Below are positions 45,730 to 54,032 of a DNA stretch of 64,000 bases, piece by piece. How positions within the stretch are numbered: position 1 is the first letter of the stretch; every line of letters begins with the position of its first letter. The translations under genes were made by a program, and so were the position numbers. The DNA comes from Dysgonomonas mossii DSM 22836. Lineage in GTDB: Bacteria > Bacteroidota > Bacteroidia > Bacteroidales > Dysgonomonadaceae. The notes beneath the pieces are model-generated. The model saw only the letters and a program-made list of their open reading frames with translations, had not been told where the DNA came from and searched no databases. The stretch lies in the NCBI RefSeq assembly GCF_000213575.1, contig NZ_GL892004.1, positions 765,346-829,345 of the forward strand, given 5' to 3'.

Positions 45730-47295
45730 ATGCCAACACTCAATTGGATAGGAAAAGACAAGGTAATCAATCATCATTTGGATGTACCCTACCGCATACT
45801 CGAAAAGCAATATACACACAATGCCGAAGGGAGCGAGAATAAAATCATTCACGGCGATAACCTAGAGGCTCTCAAATCCCTATTGCCCGAATACGAAGGG
45901 CGCATCAAATGTATCTACATAGACCCCCCATACAACACAGGAAACGAAGGATGGGTGTACAACGATAATGTGAACGACCCCAAAATAAAAAAGTGGTTAG
46001 GCGAAGTGGTAGGCAAAGAGAGCGAAGACCTTACACGCCACGACAAATGGTTGTGTATGATGTATCCACGTCTTAAGTTGTTACACCGCTTATTGGCTGA
46101 CGATGGAGCAATATTTATATCTATTGACGATAATGAATTTGCGAATCTTAAGTTGATTTGTGACGAAATTTTTGGAACAAATGGTTTTAAATCTGTTTTT
46201 ATATGGAAAAGTCGTCAGATTGTGGACAGTAGAAACCAAACAATGATTTCGAAAGACCATGAATATATATTGACATATGGCAAATCTGAATCTTTTAGCC
46301 TAAAGGGAAGAATATCTGATAAATCTAAATACTCAAATCCAGATAATGACGAAAGAGGGGCTTGGATGAGTAATAGTATTCTTGGGCTAGCCAATAAGGA
46401 ACAAAGACCAAACTTACATTATTCTATTTTAGACCCTGATACAGGTATAGAATACGATTGTCCTCCTGATACAGGATGGAGATACTCAAGAGAAACAATG
46501 GAGCAAAAAATTAAGGAAAAAAGAATTTTTTTTCCAACGAAAAAGAATGGTCGCCCACGAGAAAAAAAATATTTGAATGAATTAGCTAGTGAATTTACTG
46601 GTTTTTCTACTATTCTACCAGAAGATGTAGGTTATACAATGAATGGGACAAGAATTCTTAGAGAAATAGTTCCTGAGTCAAAATTTAATTTCCCTAAATC
46701 GTTCGAGTTAGTAAAAACTTTAATAGAACAAGCTACCGACAAAGACTCCATCGTTCTTGATTCCTTTGCAGGCTCAGGCACAACGGCTCATGCAGTTCTT
46801 AACCTCAACAAACAAGACGGAGGCAACCGCAAGTTTATTTTGGTAGAGATGGAAGATTATGCTGATGACATAACCGCCGAGCGTGTAAAACGTGTAATAG
46901 ACGGATATGGAGAGGGCAAAAGTGTAGAAGGTACAGGGGGCGATTTTTCGTATTACGAATTGGGGCAACCGATGTTTATCGAAAACGACTACCTCAACGA
47001 AGAATTGCCTCTACAAGAAATACACCGCTATATTTGGTACACCGAAACAGCTTGCCCATTCGATGAATCTACAAAAGAGCATCCGCACCTGTTGGGCGTA
47101 AACGATAACTCGTCTTACTATTTTTTTTACGATAAGGATAGTTTGACAACTTTGAACCATGAATTCTTGCAAACAATCAAGCAGAAGAGTGATACTTATG
47201 TCATCTATGCCGATAATTGTGTGCTGCCAAAAGAATTTATGGCGAAAAATAATATTATCTTTAAAAAAATTCCACGAGACATTACAAGATTTTAA
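45730..47295 (+). CDS. mod: Type III restriction-modification DNA methyltransferase (Mod)
   Basis: A 521-residue beta-class adenine methyltransferase. The start LNWIGKDKVINHHLDVPYR is typical for type III Mod. Motif IV DPPYNTG is at 65-71 and motif I DSFAGSGTTAHA near 344-355; this IV-before-I order marks the beta class. The segment between (about residues 150-330) is the target recognition region; its DNA is more AT-rich and its codons differ from the flanks, suggesting that it was swapped. Mod reads the site and transfers methyl groups from AdoMet; with Res it forms the restriction complex. Eleven bases separate it from the ATPase gene, so one transcript is likely. Confidence 0.9.
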   Translation: MPTLNWIGKDKVINHHLDVPYRILEKQYTHNAEGSENKIIHGDNLEALKSLLPEYEGRIKCIYIDPPYNTGNEGWVYNDNVNDPKIKKWLGEVVGKESEDLTRHDKWLCMMYPRLKLLHRLLADDGAIFISIDDNEFANLKLICDEIFGTNGFKSVFIWKSRQIVDSRNQTMISKDHEYILTYGKSESFSLKGRISDKSKYSNPDNDERGAWMSNSILGLANKEQRPNLHYSILDPDTGIEYDCPPDTGWRYSRETMEQKIKEKRIFFPTKKNGRPREKKYLNELASEFTGFSTILPEDVGYTMNGTRILREIVPESKFNFPKSFELVKTLIEQATDKDSIVLDSFAGSGTTAHAVLNLNKQDGGNRKFILVEMEDYADDITAERVKRVIDGYGEGKSVEGTGGDFSYYELGQPMFIENDYLNEELPLQEIHRYIWYTETACPFDESTKEHPHLLGVNDNSSYYFFYDKDSLTTLNHEFLQTIKQKSDTYVIYADNCVLPKEFMAKNNIIFKKIPRDITRF

Positions 47296-47306
47296 TTAAT
47301 AAAATC

Positions 47307-48413
47307 ATGGTTGAATATATAAAAATACAAGGCTTCAAATCAATAAAAGAAGTCGAATTAGAACTAAAGCCGGTTAATATACTGATAGGAGGCAATGGCG
47401 CAGGGAAGAGTAACTTTATTTCTTTTTTCAAACTGCTAAATGCTATAGCTAATAGACGACTACAACGTTTTCTGTTGGAAGAAGATGTGGATAAGTTACT
47501 ATATTTTGGGCGAAAAACAACATCAGAACTATATGGAAAAGTTGTTTTTACAGAAGGCGATGAAGATAATAATGCTTATTATTTTAATCTAATTCAGAAT
47601 AATATAGGTGGATTATTTATTGATGTAGAAGGTTCGGGATATAGGGTTGAATACGACAATGATAGCTATAATTATTTCAATAATCGAAATTTGGAAGAAA
47701 GTGAATTTGCTCGTTCTACTGAATATAAAAGGAATCGGATTTTAAATAATTATCTAGCTTCTTTTAGGGTATTTCATTTTCATGATACATCTAACACTTC
47801 CTTTTTGCGTAAGGGATGTGATATTGCAGACAATTCGTACCTCAAACCTGATGGGCGAAACCTGCCAGCCATGCTTTATTTATTGAAAGAAGTACATCCT
47901 ATAATGTTCACTAGAATAGAGAAGATAATACAATCAATAGCCCCTTATATTTCAAAATTTATATTAGAACCAAGTGCTTTGAACAGTAGGGAAATAGAGT
48001 TGCGTTGGGTAGATAAAGGAGACCCCGAATCTAATTTTTCAGCATATCAGTTATCCGATGGTACACTCCGATTCATAGCCCTTGCTGTATTGCTGATGCA
48101 ACCAAATCCTCCGAGTGTTATCATTATTGACGAACCCGAATTGGGACTGCACCCTTTTGCTATCGGCAAACTGGCTGGAATGATGCAAATTGCATCCAAT
48201 AAAGCACAAATAATAGCTGCGACACAGTCTCCGAGTTTAATCAGCAATTTTTCTCCCAATGATGTCATCGTTATTGACAAAAGCGAATCTGAAAATCAAA
48301 CAGTTTTTAGCCGACTAAATGCAGATACATTGGCAAGTTGGTTAGAAGATTATACTCTAGGTGACTTGTGGGAAAGAAATATTATAAATGCAGCACAACC
48401 TTTTCAAAAATAA
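47307..48413 (+). CDS. OLD/AAA_21-like ATPase embedded in the type III R-M operon
   Basis: A 368-residue SMC/OLD-like ABC ATPase: Walker A GGNGAGKSN (residues 28-36), signature-like YQLSDGTLRFIALAV (near 250), Walker B VIIIDEPELGLHP (Asp275 and Glu276) and a final AATQSPSLISNFSPNDVIV switch region. It lacks a TOPRIM domain of its own; a TOPRIM-like protein is encoded directly downstream, one base after its stop. The two resemble ATPase-TOPRIM effector pairs of phage defence. DNA composition is more AT-rich than mod and res, as if inserted into their operon. Confidence 0.85.
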   Translation: MVEYIKIQGFKSIKEVELELKPVNILIGGNGAGKSNFISFFKLLNAIANRRLQRFLLEEDVDKLLYFGRKTTSELYGKVVFTEGDEDNNAYYFNLIQNNIGGLFIDVEGSGYRVEYDNDSYNYFNNRNLEESEFARSTEYKRNRILNNYLASFRVFHFHDTSNTSFLRKGCDIADNSYLKPDGRNLPAMLYLLKEVHPIMFTRIEKIIQSIAPYISKFILEPSALNSREIELRWVDKGDPESNFSAYQLSDGTLRFIALAVLLMQPNPPSVIIIDEPELGLHPFAIGKLAGMMQIASNKAQIIAATQSPSLISNFSPNDVIVIDKSESENQTVFSRLNADTLASWLEDYTLGDLWERNIINAAQPFQK

Positions 48414-48414
48414 G

Positions 48415-49071
48415 ATGAAACGAGCTATTATTATATGCGAAGGACCAACTGAACAGTCATTTTGCAATGATGTGTTGATGCCATATTTCAGTCAACTTGA
48501 AATATATTTGGAAGTTCCTACTATTAAGAAGACTGGTGGAGGTATTGTTGGTTGGGAAGCATTAAAATATCAAATAGAAAAATATTTGAAGCAAGACACT
48601 TCGGCTTTTGTTACCACATTGATTGATTACTATGGCTTGTATGCCCATCATAAATACCCAAAATGGGATGAGGCTGAAAGAGAAACAAATAGAGTCGAGC
48701 GCATGTATATACTTGAAGAAGGGATGAAAAATAATATACGAGAAGATATTAGAAATAGGTTTATCCCATATATACAGTTGCATGAGTTTGAAAGCATCCT
48801 TTTTAGTGATATCGGAGTGTTCGATAGAAATTTTGAAGAAGAAGAGTTCTTGAATTATGAATATCTCGTGTCTACTATTAATGACAATCCTAATCCAGAG
48901 CTAATTAATAATGGAATAACAACTGCTCCTTCTAAAAGATTGGAGAATAGCATAAAAGGGTATAAAAAAGTTATATATGGAGCTTTGCTTGCTCATGACA
49001 TAGGGCTGATAACGATTAGGCAGAAATGTTCTCATTTTAATAACTGGATAGAGCAATTAGAAAATATATAA
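48415..49071 (+). CDS. DUF4276/TOPRIM-like protein
   Basis: A 218-residue protein. AIIICEGPTEQ (Glu9, Glu13) opens the sequence, TLIDYYGLY holds Asp71, and LHEFESILFSD follows; this order matches DUF4276, a family with TOPRIM-like fold (name from memory). TOPRIM domains coordinate Mg and cleave or manipulate DNA, so it may be the effector nuclease of the ATPase before it. I prefer the ATG at 48415, one base after the ATPase stop, over the in-frame ATG at 48388 that overlaps it by 26 bases. Confidence 0.75.
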   Translation: MKRAIIICEGPTEQSFCNDVLMPYFSQLEIYLEVPTIKKTGGGIVGWEALKYQIEKYLKQDTSAFVTTLIDYYGLYAHHKYPKWDEAERETNRVERMYILEEGMKNNIREDIRNRFIPYIQLHEFESILFSDIGVFDRNFEEEEFLNYEYLVSTINDNPNPELINNGITTAPSKRLENSIKGYKKVIYGALLAHDIGLITIRQKCSHFNNWIEQLENI

Positions 49072-49074
49072 TAA

Positions 49075-51693
49075 ATGGAACTAAAACCATATCAACAACA
49101 AGTGCTTGACGACCTGACTTTGTACCTCGACAAAGTACAGGAAACTAAAGATATACAAAGTGCATTTTCTCAATTTTGGTACAACCACCCTCGTACACCG
49201 TTAGTACCGACATTGGCAACGGTTATAGAGCCTTACAAGAACAATGTAAAGGGTGTGCCTCATGTATGTATAAAAGTGCCTACAGCAGGAGGAAAAACTT
49301 TTATAGCAAGTAATGCACTGAAAAATATCTTCGATGCTTACGACAGTACAAACGCAAGGGCTGTTGTTTGGCTTGTTCCGTCCATTACCATACTGGAGCA
49401 GACTCTCAAAAATCTGCAAGACCCTTATCATCCATATCGTCAAAAGATAAACACTTACTTCCGCAATCGTGTGGAGGTATATGATAAAAACGCTCTGTTG
49501 AATGGTAGTAACTTCAATGCCTCAACCGTAAAAGAAAACCTGAGCATCTTTGTGCTGAGTTTCGACAGTTTGAGGGCAAGAAAGAAGGAAGACCGCAAAG
49601 TGTTTCAAGAAAATGGGAATCTGCTGTCTTTTGAGTCCGAATTATCATCGGAGGAAGAAATAACATTAATGAACATTATCCGTTCGCTCAATCCTGTTGT
49701 GGTAGTAGACGAAAGTCATAATGCCGAAACAGACTTGAGTGTGGAAATGCTTCAAAACCTCAACCCTAGCTTTATTCTCGACCTGACAGCCACACCACGC
49801 AACAATAGCAATATTATCAGCTTTGTAGACGCTTTCGAGTTGAAGAAAGAAAATATGGTTAAACTGCCTGTTATTGTCTACAATCAGCACGACAAAACGG
49901 AAGTCATAGCCTCAGCCATCAAGATGCAACGAAAACTGGAACAAGAGGCTAAAGCAGAAGAAAAAGCAGGAGGTAAATATATTCGTCCTATTGTCTTATT
50001 GCAAGCTCAACCTAAAAGCAAAGAAGACAATACTACTTTCGAGAAAATAAAGGACATACTTATTAAAAGCCGTATACCCGAAGGGCAGATAAAAATCAAG
50101 ACTGCTACAATAAACGAAATAAAGGGTATAGACCTTATGGCGAAAGACTGTGAGGTGCGTTATATAATTACTATCAATGCCTTAAAAGAAGGATGGGATT
50201 GTCCTTTTGCTTACATTCTTGCCTCTCTTGCTGACAAGACAAGTGCGGTAGATGTAGAACAGATATTGGGTCGTATATTACGTCAGCCTTATGTGATGAA
50301 GCACAATAGTGAATTGCTCAATATGAGCTATGTGCTGACAGCCTCATCCAAGTTTCAAGATACACTTCAAAACATAGTTAAGGGACTGAATAGAGCAGGA
50401 TTTAGCTCAAAAGACTATAAGCTTGCCGACCCTGCACAAATAACAGGAGAAGCCTCGAAGCAGACACAAACACCTGAGCCATTATCAAGTTTATTTAGCG
50501 GTTCTACCGATATACCCGATACAGAATCAGACGATTTTGGCGATGTGAATATTGACGCAATTACAGACGTGGTTACAGGCAAAGTCGATGAAATAGGAAC
50601 AGATGCCACGATTGAAACAATTACCGAAACAGCACGAAAAGAAAATGCGGATATGGAAGACGCTTTATCTGCTTTTTCAAAAGACAACAAACAACCAGTA
50701 CCAAGTGACTTATCTAATCTCGTCAAAACAATTACCATAAAAGACGTATTTGAAGAGGAAGCGAAAAAGATTCGGATACCTCAATTCTATATGGGACAAA
50801 CATCCACTCTTTTTGGAAGCGAAGATATAGCCGTAGACAGGAATAATCTTCTGGATGGTTTCCCTTTGGAAAAAGCAAGCATTGATATTGATTTTTCGAC
50901 AGTCAGTTCCGAAATGTACAAAGTAGATTTGGATACTACCAAGAAAGATAGTACACCTACTTACTTAAAAATTGACGGTAAAGACAGAGATATTTTAAGC
51001 ACTTATCTGTCAGCACCAACAACCACTACCAAAGGTAAAATAAACGCTTTGTCGTCGTTGGTAAAAAAGAATATGGGAACAATGTATCCTATTCCCGACC
51101 AAAAGATAGATGCTTACTTGAAACGAATTTTCGAGACATTCGACAATGACCAATATTTCAGCTTCATAGACAATCTATATTCTCATTCACAACGGATAAA
51201 GAAAAAGATAAATGAGGAAGCGAACCTGTATGCTCGCAAACAATTCAGAAAACTGCTTGATACAGATAAGATTGAACTGAAGCCTACTTATTTTTTTGCT
51301 GCAACTATAAATCCACTCAACACTATAGACTATCTTCCTAAGTCATTATATGAGAAAGAAGGCAAGATGAATGAGTTTGAGAAGGACGTTATCAATGAGG
51401 TAGCTAATATGTCGAATGTGTTGTTCTGGACTCGTAATTTAGAACATTCAGGCTTTAAGCTAAATGGTTTTATCAATCACTATCCAGATTTTATTATTAT
51501 AACCAAGAAAGGAAACGTGGTTATTTTGGAAACTAAAGGCGACCATCTTGAGGCAGTCGAAAAAATAGAACTGGGTAGACTATGGGAGGCTAAAGCGGTA
51601 AAAGGATTCAAATACTATCTTGTATATAAAGACAGGGATGTAGACGGAGCATACCGCAGAGATGAATTTTTAGAAATAATGAAAGAGTTGTAA
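49075..51693 (+). CDS. res: Type III restriction enzyme Res (helicase-nuclease)
   Basis: An 872-residue SF2 translocase fused to a nuclease. Walker A VPTAGGKTF near 69-77, DESH box (Asp212), DLTATPRN (motif III) and EQILGRILRQPY (motif VI) form the helicase; the C-terminal PD-(D/E)xK nuclease has YPDFIII (Asp805) and ETKGD (Glu819, Lys821). Res translocates or diffuses on DNA with Mod and cleaves when two opposing unmethylated sites meet. Starts three bases after the stop of the TOPRIM-like gene. Length is a little short for Res but complete. Confidence 0.92.
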   Translation: MELKPYQQQVLDDLTLYLDKVQETKDIQSAFSQFWYNHPRTPLVPTLATVIEPYKNNVKGVPHVCIKVPTAGGKTFIASNALKNIFDAYDSTNARAVVWLVPSITILEQTLKNLQDPYHPYRQKINTYFRNRVEVYDKNALLNGSNFNASTVKENLSIFVLSFDSLRARKKEDRKVFQENGNLLSFESELSSEEEITLMNIIRSLNPVVVVDESHNAETDLSVEMLQNLNPSFILDLTATPRNNSNIISFVDAFELKKENMVKLPVIVYNQHDKTEVIASAIKMQRKLEQEAKAEEKAGGKYIRPIVLLQAQPKSKEDNTTFEKIKDILIKSRIPEGQIKIKTATINEIKGIDLMAKDCEVRYIITINALKEGWDCPFAYILASLADKTSAVDVEQILGRILRQPYVMKHNSELLNMSYVLTASSKFQDTLQNIVKGLNRAGFSSKDYKLADPAQITGEASKQTQTPEPLSSLFSGSTDIPDTESDDFGDVNIDAITDVVTGKVDEIGTDATIETITETARKENADMEDALSAFSKDNKQPVPSDLSNLVKTITIKDVFEEEAKKIRIPQFYMGQTSTLFGSEDIAVDRNNLLDGFPLEKASIDIDFSTVSSEMYKVDLDTTKKDSTPTYLKIDGKDRDILSTYLSAPTTTTKGKINALSSLVKKNMGTMYPIPDQKIDAYLKRIFETFDNDQYFSFIDNLYSHSQRIKKKINEEANLYARKQFRKLLDTDKIELKPTYFFAATINPLNTIDYLPKSLYEKEGKMNEFEKDVINEVANMSNVLFWTRNLEHSGFKLNGFINHYPDFIIITKKGNVVILETKGDHLEAVEKIELGRLWEAKAVKGFKYYLVYKDRDVDGAYRRDEFLEIMKEL

Positions 51694-52313
51694 TTCTTTT
51701 AAAATATTTAATGTGAGAAAAGATATTTTAGAAGAAGACTATTGTGTTTATTATTAGATGTATACGTTTATCTTTTTTTGTATTTTCTACCTCCTCTTAT
51801 ATATATAATATCCAGAAACGAGACTTCGTAAAAATAGGCCCAAAAAAAAATAATATATATATATATATATATATATGGAATACGCAAACAAGAGTATACC
51901 CACCCTCTTATTTTTCTTATAGTGAGTAGCTTATTTTAGATGTAGTATGATAAGGTAAAAATATTTTAATAGACTTATTCTTGTATTACAACAGGTCTGA
52001 CGTATTAAAAGGAAGACTATCTTTTTCTATGTTTTTGATAGCACAATAATAAAACGGATAAAAAGATATAAATTGATATATGTATCTGAATATTTTTGTA
52101 GTTTTGTACACGATCATGTATAGATTTTAATCTTTATATTGTGATACTCTGTAATCAATTGAATTATAGATTGTTTGATTTTTTTTTGCTCTATATATGA
52201 TTTGCCTAATGAATTTAGTATTAACCGCCTTTGTGTATATGTTTTTGTATATATCTCAAAAATGACTAAATATAATTAGTTGATATACAATAAGAAATAA
52301 AAGAGAAGTTGAC
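51694..52313. other. Gene-free right end of the island with an AT microsatellite
   Basis: No believable gene in 600 bases. It contains an (AT)n tract at 51853-51876 and a 13-base copy of the ATGTTTTTGTATA sequence near 52238 found beside the left end as well. Very low GC and low complexity. Confidence 0.5.
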
Positions 52314-52343
52314 TGTCGGGACGACAACCTTTTCTTTTTTATA
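52314..52343 (+). repeat. Right direct repeat of the island (attR)
   Basis: 30 bases identical to 43786-43815. Upstream flank is GTTGAC instead of TTGGT, so the hairpin is shorter here (TGTCG/CGACA). Confidence 0.75.
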
Positions 52344-52468
52344 CATCTTTTCGTATGCATCTTATATTATTATATATTACTTTTATTTTATAACATGGAG
52401 ATAAAAGAGTAAGGTGTGAAAAATTAATTAAGTCTTCCCCTTAAGTTGTTTATCAAAGAAATAATATA

Positions 52469-53047
52469 ATGAAGGTCCCTCTAATTTATTTTCTTTGTAT
52501 CATGATGGTTCTTCTTTCTTGTTGCTCAAATAAGAAAGAGCTGAACCTATTTCAGAATGAGGGACGCTTGATAAAGTATACTCAGAATATATATAATGAA
52601 GCTTATAAATTGGAAGTGAAAATCTACTATTATAATCTCGACCTAAAGGGGTTTAATTTAGAAGATACTACTATCGTATACCCTATGCATAAACAAATAA
52701 TTAATCTGTATAAAGGTGATTCTTTGATATCAGAAATAAAATTTCCAATAGAATCTGAGTATATAAAGGTTGATACATTGATAATGCTACGCTATTATAT
52801 CGTTGATGTAGGATTTGATGAGATAAATAATCAAGAAGTGATTGTCTTTTATGGAGGGAGCAATAGGGATTATATTACAGAGTTTCTGGGAGCAACCAAT
52901 TTAAGAGGAGAATGGATTAGTTATCATTTAGGGACTATGTATGAAAATATATATGAATATAATAAGGCTTTTTTCTTTAAGGGTGTCGATTCTTATACTT
53001 TACATAAATTAAATAGAGTATTACCTTTATCCTTTCATTGCAATTAG
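52469..53047 (+). CDS. Putative lipoprotein of unknown function
   Basis: A 192-residue protein with a lipoprotein signal (LLSC, Cys18, followed by Cys-Ser) and a Tyr/Ile-rich mature part without recognisable motif. Its codons are very AT-rich. It lies just outside the right border of the island, and 126 bases after the border repeat; if the island were removed, the promoter at 43705-43736 would be its nearest promoter. It is probably an ordinary chromosomal gene cut off from its promoter. Confidence 0.5.
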   Translation: MKVPLIYFLCIMMVLLSCCSNKKELNLFQNEGRLIKYTQNIYNEAYKLEVKIYYYNLDLKGFNLEDTTIVYPMHKQIINLYKGDSLISEIKFPIESEYIKVDTLIMLRYYIVDVGFDEINNQEVIVFYGGSNRDYITEFLGATNLRGEWISYHLGTMYENIYEYNKAFFFKGVDSYTLHKLNRVLPLSFHCN

Positions 53048-53143
53048 GAGATTCTTAAGAACTAATTTAGGATTGATTTATCGATAATCTCTTATGGGCA
53101 GAGTATATTCCTTAATGCGTTAGATTTATTATATTTATTTTAT

Positions 53144-53168
53144 GAGTGTAACTTTTTGTTTTACACTC
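53144..53168. terminator. Hairpin downstream of the lipoprotein gene
   Basis: GAGTGTAA / TTACACTC perfect 8-bp stem with a 9-base loop. There is no T run, so its role as a terminator is uncertain. Confidence 0.4.
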
Positions 53169-53292
53169 TGAGTAATTCTTTCTTCCCTCCCCTCTAATTT
53201 TACCCACACAAAGACTATAAGTACTTCAATCCATACTCACAGTCGTGCAATCAATTCCAATATTCTACCAGTGGAAGCACAGGAATAGGGTT

Positions 53293-53347
53293 ATAGATAA
53301 ATTCTATTGAAATATATTTGCGTATAAATAAAAACTATATATCTTTG
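53293..53347 (+). promoter_or_regulatory. ahpC promoter with a possible OxyR half site
   Basis: TTTG at 53317-53320, 19 bases, TATCTTTG at 53340-53347: a full consensus promoter. Just upstream ATAG (53293-53296) and CTAT (53304-53307) are 7 bases apart, the form of half an OxyR site. OxyR control is inference. Confidence 0.55.
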
Positions 53348-53399
53348 CGGTGTATAGATAAAAAACATAAGTATAATTTAGGTATAAATAAAATTTATC

Positions 53400-53966
53400 A
53401 TGAAACCTATTATTAATTTACAATTACCGGAGTTTAAAGTACAAGCTTATCACAATGGAGCTTTTAAGACAGTGACACATGAAGACGTAAAAGGGAAGTG
53501 GGCAATCTTCTTTTTCTATCCTGCCGATTTTACATTTGTTTGCCCGACAGAACTTGTTGATGTGGCTGACAAATATGATCAACTGCGAGCAATGGGTGTA
53601 GAGGTGTATTCTGTAAGTACAGACTCACATTTTGTGCATAAAGCTTGGCATGATGCATCCGAAAGTATTCGCAAGATCAAATATCCGATGTTAGCTGATA
53701 CCGTAGGAGTACTCAGCCGTGCATTTGGCGTCATGATCGAGGAAGAAGGAATGGCTTATAGAGGAACTTTCCTTCTAAATCCAGAGGGACAAGTTAAGAT
53801 TGCCGAAATTCATGACAATGGAATCGGGCGTAATGCAGACGAATTGCTTCGCAAGGTGGAAGCTGCTCAGTTTGTAGCAACACACGACGGTGAAGTTTGT
53901 CCTGCTAAATGGAAAAAAGGCGAAGAAACATTGAAACCAAGTATAGATCTGGTTGGTAAGATTTAA
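53400..53966 (+). CDS. ahpC: Alkyl hydroperoxide reductase subunit C (peroxiredoxin)
   Basis: A 188-residue 2-Cys peroxiredoxin. The peroxidatic Cys48 lies in TFVCPTEL and the resolving Cys167 in VCPAKW near the C-terminus. It reduces hydrogen peroxide and organic peroxides and is recycled by AhpF, encoded next. It has a strong promoter; a terminator hairpin separates it from ahpF so that ahpC is expected to be made in excess. Confidence 0.97.
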   Translation: MKPIINLQLPEFKVQAYHNGAFKTVTHEDVKGKWAIFFFYPADFTFVCPTELVDVADKYDQLRAMGVEVYSVSTDSHFVHKAWHDASESIRKIKYPMLADTVGVLSRAFGVMIEEEGMAYRGTFLLNPEGQVKIAEIHDNGIGRNADELLRKVEAAQFVATHDGEVCPAKWKKGEETLKPSIDLVGKI

Positions 53967-53981
53967 TATTCAAATTTGCAG

Positions 53982-54005
53982 ACCGGCTTAACAAAGCCGG
54001 TTTTT
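53982..54005 (+). terminator. Terminator/attenuator between ahpC and ahpF
   Basis: ACCGGCTT / AAGCCGGT stem with AACA loop and TTTTT tail; 16 bases after the ahpC stop and 28 before the ahpF start. Confidence 0.75.
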
Positions 54006-54032
54006 AAATCAACCTCATTAAAAATAAAATGC

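Larger units (their letters stand above)
43786..52343. mobile_element. Integrative defence island with tyrosine recombinase
   Basis: About 8.5 kb lie between two identical 30-bp direct repeats. The tyrosine recombinase gene is next to the left repeat. The cargo is a four-gene type III restriction-modification operon enclosing an ATPase-TOPRIM pair. A 13-base ATGTTTTTGTATA repeat near 43930 and 52238, one at each end inside the borders, could be arm-type integrase sites. There are no conjugation or replication genes, so it would need help to move; it may be a small integrative or satellite element. Confidence 0.7.

Noticed and set aside
47307..49071. Calling the ATPase-TOPRIM pair a PARIS system
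   Set aside because: PARIS AriB is a DUF4435 protein; the second protein here looks like DUF4276. The general arrangement is similar but identity is not supported.
51853..51876. AT dinucleotide tract as an attachment site or origin
   Set aside because: Simple-sequence tract within the gene-free end; no partner copy and no other origin features.
52469..53047. Lipoprotein gene as cargo of the island
   Set aside because: It lies outside the right 30-bp repeat, so it is chromosomal unless a second, unseen border exists.
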